Assembly (NCBI GenBank): GCA_937891875.1
Contig: CALATR010000637.1
Coordinates: 1-8,196, forward strand
Reading direction: 5' to 3'
Length of the DNA stretch: 8,196 nt
Source: an uncultured Pseudomonadota bacterium
Lineage (GTDB): Bacteria; Myxococcota_A; UBA796; GCA-2862545
In this document: positions 6,225 through 8,196 of the stretch, piece by piece
How positions within the stretch are numbered: position 1 is the stretch's first letter
Layout of the letters: every line of letters begins with the position of its first letter
Program-made: the position numbers and the translations under genes
Notes under the pieces: model-generated
What the model saw: only the letters and a program-made list of their open reading frames with translations
What the model was told of the DNA's origin: nothing
Databases searched by the model: none

Positions 6225-6271
6225 TGCCTCCGGGCAAGGCCACGACGTAAACGCGCGCCCCCCGGGAGGCA
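6225..6271 (-). promoter_or_regulatory. Potential Shine-Dalgarno-sequestering stem in the nadA leader
   Basis: On the plus strand TGCCTCC (6225-6231) and GGAGGCA (6265-6271) are perfect inverted repeats. In nadA mRNA this means an upstream TGCCTCC can pair with GGAGGCA, which contains the whole Shine-Dalgarno sequence just before the ATG. A further GGG:CCC pairing extends the stem after one bulged base. Such a stem would block translation unless opened. It could be part of a riboswitch or other switch, but I cannot match it to a known NAD riboswitch by eye. Confidence 0.4.
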
Positions 6272-6480
6272 ATGACCGCCCGCACTCCAGCGCGCTCATC
6301 GGTCCGCAAGACCACCGCGCCCCGGCGCTACCGACCCTGCGCGTTGCCACGTCGTGCCACCTGCGTGACGAGACGCGCTCGCAAGACTGTTGCTCGCCGA
6401 CGATCAAGCGACATCCGCTGCGGCGCCCGAGTGGCCCGAGATGGTCGTGGTACCTCATGGCCCACCCAGGAGGTCGCAGG
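6272..6480. promoter_or_regulatory. Divergent intergenic region between nadA and the PiT-like gene
   Basis: This region must hold promoters for nadA and the transporter pair, but no convincing -35/-10 pair is visible. A short GCAA-GACTG-TTGC palindrome lies at 6381-6393. An Arg/Thr-rich open frame spans 6272-6484 but looks non-coding. Near the right end AGGAGG (6468-6473) is a near-ideal ribosome binding site 7 bases before GTG at 6481, which decides the start of the transporter gene. Confidence 0.5.
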
Positions 6481-7671
6481 GTGACGACCCTCGAACTCGT
6501 CTTCATGATCATCGGCTTCTCGGTCGCGTCCTACTCCATCGTGGGAAACGACGCGATCCAGACGCTCGGCACCTTCCTGGCCGCCAACGAGAAGCGGCCA
6601 TGGTGGGTCCTGTGGCTGTTCGCCTCGGGGATCATGGCCGCGGTGCTCATCTACGGATGGTGGGCGTACGACGGGGATCCTGCGTGGGAGCGACTCGATC
6701 GCTACCCCATGCCGGAGGACTTCTCCTGGCTCTACATCGTGCCGCCGATCGCCCTGCTGATCCTGACCCGCTTCGGCCTGCCAGTCAGCACGACGTTCCT
6801 GGTACTGACGGTGTTCGCGGCGAAGAACCTCCAGGACATGCTGATCAAGTCGCTGTCCGGATGGGTGCTCGCCTTCGTGCTGGGCGCCATCGTCTACATC
6901 GCCATCACGAAGGCGGTGGAGAAGCGGTTCATCGACACCATCGACGACGAGCCATCCACGGCGTGGGTGGTGCTTCAATGGGCGAGCACGGCGTTCCTGT
7001 GGGCGATGTGGCTGATCCAGGATCTGGCCAACATCTACGTCTACCTGCCGCGCAAGCTGTCCTTCACCTACCTGCTGGCCAGCCTGCTCCTGATGGTGGG
7101 CATCCAAGCCTACATCTTCTACACCCGCGGCGGCTCGATCCAGAAGATCGTGACCAGCAAGACCAACACCCAGGACATCCGCGCGGCCGCGATCATCAAC
7201 TTCCTCTTCGGGGCCGTGCTGCTGGTCTTCAAGGAGGGCTACGTCATGGCCAGCATCGGGTGGGCGACCACCGGCGTGTGGCCGGAAGAGCTGCCGAAGA
7301 TCCCGATGAGCACCACGTGGGTCTTCCTGGGCCTGCTCGCCGGTCGCGAGCTGGGCATGAACATCCACCTCAAGCTCCGCTCCGCGTGGGATCTCGCCAA
7401 GGTCATCGGCTCGGACACGCTCAAGGCGACCGCTGGCCTCGTGGTGAGCGTCATCGTCGCCCTGCTCCTGCCGGTCGCGTTCGAGGCCTTCCACAACGTC
7501 GAGAAGCCCGCCGCGGCGACCCCTCCCGTGGGAGAGGAGGCAGCGGCCGAGGAGACCCCGCCGGCATCGGACGAGGCCCCGCCAGGCGAGGCGAGCGGAG
7601 CCGCGCCGGAGACGTCACCGGAAGTCCCGGCCGAGGACGCCGATCTGGACGAGGGCAGCCCCGCGGAATAG
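6481..7671 (+). CDS. Divergent PiT-superfamily (inorganic phosphate transporter-like) membrane protein
   Basis: The 396-residue integral membrane protein has about 9-10 hydrophobic segments (roughly 4-22, 42-61, 84-99, 103-117, 126-143, 162-184, 196-214, 234-250, 276-290, 316-335). It resembles PiT transporters, which move phosphate or metal-phosphate complexes with protons or sodium. GNDAIQTLGT (22-31) keeps the ND-x5-GT spacing of the PiT GANDVANA signature, and GLPVSTT (99-105) matches its PVSTT motif. A second half repeats this weakly: IQDLANIY (179-186) and IPMSTT (274-279), consistent with the two-fold PiT architecture. The residue after STT, His in classical PiT, is Phe or Trp here. 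The tail (341-396) is acidic and Pro/Ala/Glu-rich, probably disordered. GTG at 6481 with AGGAGG upstream is preferred over ATG 6457, which would place the ribosome binding site inside the gene. The HMA gene follows after 29 bases. The transported substrate is unknown. Confidence 0.72.
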   Translation: MTTLELVFMIIGFSVASYSIVGNDAIQTLGTFLAANEKRPWWVLWLFASGIMAAVLIYGWWAYDGDPAWERLDRYPMPEDFSWLYIVPPIALLILTRFGLPVSTTFLVLTVFAAKNLQDMLIKSLSGWVLAFVLGAIVYIAITKAVEKRFIDTIDDEPSTAWVVLQWASTAFLWAMWLIQDLANIYVYLPRKLSFTYLLASLLLMVGIQAYIFYTRGGSIQKIVTSKTNTQDIRAAAIINFLFGAVLLVFKEGYVMASIGWATTGVWPEELPKIPMSTTWVFLGLLAGRELGMNIHLKLRSAWDLAKVIGSDTLKATAGLVVSVIVALLLPVAFEAFHNVEKPAAATPPVGEEAAAEETPPASDEAPPGEASGAAPETSPEVPAEDADLDEGSPAE

Positions 7672-7700
7672 CTCCCGGTATCGTCCTGAAAGGAGATCCG

Positions 7701-8054
7701 ATGACCCGCATCCTCGTGCTCGCCGCCGCCCTCCTCGCCTCCCCCGCCGCCCTCGCCTGTGGCGGTGCCGACTGTGGTGGCTGCGCCAAGGCCCACACCG
7801 AGACCGCCAACGTCGACGACGTGGATGCGGCCCAGGGCACCAAGCTGACGTTTGCGGTCACCGGCATGAAGTGCGGCAAGTGCTCCGCCAAGGTCACCGC
7901 GGCCCTCAAGGGCGTGGACGGCGTCAACGCCGCCTCGGTCGACCACGACGCCGGCGTCGCCAAGGTCGCCTTCGACCCCAAGAAGACCAACGAGGCCGCC
8001 CTGCTCAAGGCCATCGAGGGCACCGGCTTCGCGGCCCAGAAGGCCAACAGCTAA
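7701..8054 (+). CDS. Secreted heavy-metal-associated (HMA) domain protein
   Basis: The 117-residue protein has a signal peptide (MTRILVLAAALLASPAALA, 1-19) and then a Cys-rich segment with C20, C25 and C28, a linker, and an HMA domain (about 47-113). The domain has the metal-binding loop GMKCGKC (55-61; C58 and C61) and the beta-alpha-beta-beta-alpha-beta pattern (LTFAV, SAKVTAALKGV, VNAASVDHDAGVAKVAF, EAALLKAIEGTGF). It resembles periplasmic MerP and CopZ-like carriers that bind Cu(I), Hg(II) or similar soft metals. C20 could be either the first mature residue or a lipid anchor (ALAC is an imperfect lipobox). ATG at 7701 follows AAGGAG with 5 bases spacing and lies 29 bases after the PiT-like gene, so the two probably share an operon. 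No metal-exporting ATPase or regulator is visible in the window. Confidence 0.88.
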   Translation: MTRILVLAAALLASPAALACGGADCGGCAKAHTETANVDDVDAAQGTKLTFAVTGMKCGKCSAKVTAALKGVDGVNAASVDHDAGVAKVAFDPKKTNEAALLKAIEGTGFAAQKANS

Positions 8055-8057
8055 CGT

Positions 8058-8102
8058 CCGCCATCGGCGGCTTCGTGCGCCGCTGACGTCGCTGGAGCGG
8101 CG
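8058..8102 (+). terminator. Two hairpins just downstream of the HMA gene
   Basis: CCGCC-ATC-GGCGG (8058-8070) starts three bases after the stop codon. CGCCGCT (8078-8084) pairs with AGCGGCG (8096-8102) around an 11-base loop. The position suits transcript-end structure, but neither hairpin is followed by a T-run, so intrinsic termination is unproven. Confidence 0.4.
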
Positions 8103-8143
8103 GGCCGCCAATCGTCTCGCGGCGAGTCGCGTTGCTGCGGGCA

Positions 8144-8179
8144 GGGGAGTGGGGGCTCGGTCTCCAGTCTCCACTCCCC
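8144..8179. other. Long 14-bp hairpin near the right edge
   Basis: The segment 8144-8157 (GGGGAGTGGGGGCT) pairs with 8166-8179 over 14 bp, nine Watson-Crick pairs in a row and then two G:T wobbles among five further pairs, around an 8-base loop. It is the strongest hairpin in the window. No T-run follows on either strand. It could be a terminator of unusual type, a transcript-end structure, or part of a small RNA or the next gene's leader cut by the edge. Confidence 0.5.
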
Positions 8180-8196
8180 AGTCCTACGGCAGCGGA

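Noticed and set aside
5471..6250. 259-codon plus-strand frame opposite nadA
   Set aside because: The opposite strand is unmistakable NadA with all cluster cysteines.
6272..6484. 70-codon plus-strand frame ending in a GTGA overlap with the PiT-like start
   Set aside because: The overlap is suggestive, but the product is Arg/Thr-rich with no pattern, and GGAGG lies only two bases from its ATG, too close to work well.
6328..7494. 388-codon minus-strand frame opposite the PiT-like gene
   Set aside because: It is rich in Asp, Arg, Gly and His in a repetitive shadow pattern; the opposite strand encodes clear membrane segments and PiT motifs.
6390..7700. Plus-strand frame running into the HMA gene (554 codons)
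   Set aside because: The upstream part overlaps the PiT-like gene in another frame and lacks membrane character; ATG 7701 has a strong ribosome binding site and begins a clear signal peptide.
7239..8174. 311-codon minus-strand frame opposite the PiT-like and HMA genes
   Set aside because: Composition is shadow-like, with no motif, and both plus-strand genes are well supported.
1..8196. tRNA genes, CRISPR arrays, insertion sequences or attachment sites
   Set aside because: No regularly spaced repeats, no transposase or integrase motifs, no terminal inverted repeats and no tRNA cloverleaf signatures were seen on either strand.

Overview
This window is a compact, high-GC (roughly two-thirds G+C by eye) bacterial chromosomal segment with ten protein-coding genes, one of them cut by the window edge. 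There are no recognisable RNA genes, insertion sequences or CRISPR arrays. DksA, Pro/Ala-rich lipoproteins, strong GGAGG-type ribosome binding sites and a eukaryotic-like (type 2) isoleucyl-tRNA synthetase fit a Gram-negative, high-GC lineage such as Myxococcota or another deltaproteobacterial-type group. That placement is inference; no marker here fixes the phylum.

Layout, left to right: (1) the first 417 codons of ileS on the minus strand, running off the left edge. (2) A divergent DksA-family zinc-finger regulator on the plus strand. (3) A minus-strand group of ykvA-like (DUF1232) membrane protein, then DUF302 protein, then DUF2237 protein, with the last two joined by an ATGA stop/start overlap. 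(4) A plus-strand pair of a fold-type-I PLP aminotransferase and an unknown lipoprotein, joined by a GTGA overlap. (5) Quinolinate synthase nadA on the minus strand, ending in a 21-bp direct repeat. (6) A plus-strand pair of a divergent PiT-superfamily membrane transporter and a secreted heavy-metal-associated (HMA) protein, followed by about 140 bases rich in hairpins.

Most genes are housekeeping: translation (ileS), stringent-response transcription control (dksA) and NAD synthesis (nadA). The less understood parts are the PiT-like/HMA pair, which may be a metal or metal-phosphate handling unit; the aminotransferase/lipoprotein pair; and the DUF302/DUF2237 pair. Two details deserve attention. 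The IleRS has coordinately lost all four cysteines that should form one of its two zinc sites. The nadA leader can fold so that its Shine-Dalgarno sequence is paired.

No stretch longer than about 260 bases lacks a gene. Promoters could not be assigned with confidence by eye; the divergent intergenic regions are described with their inverted repeats instead.
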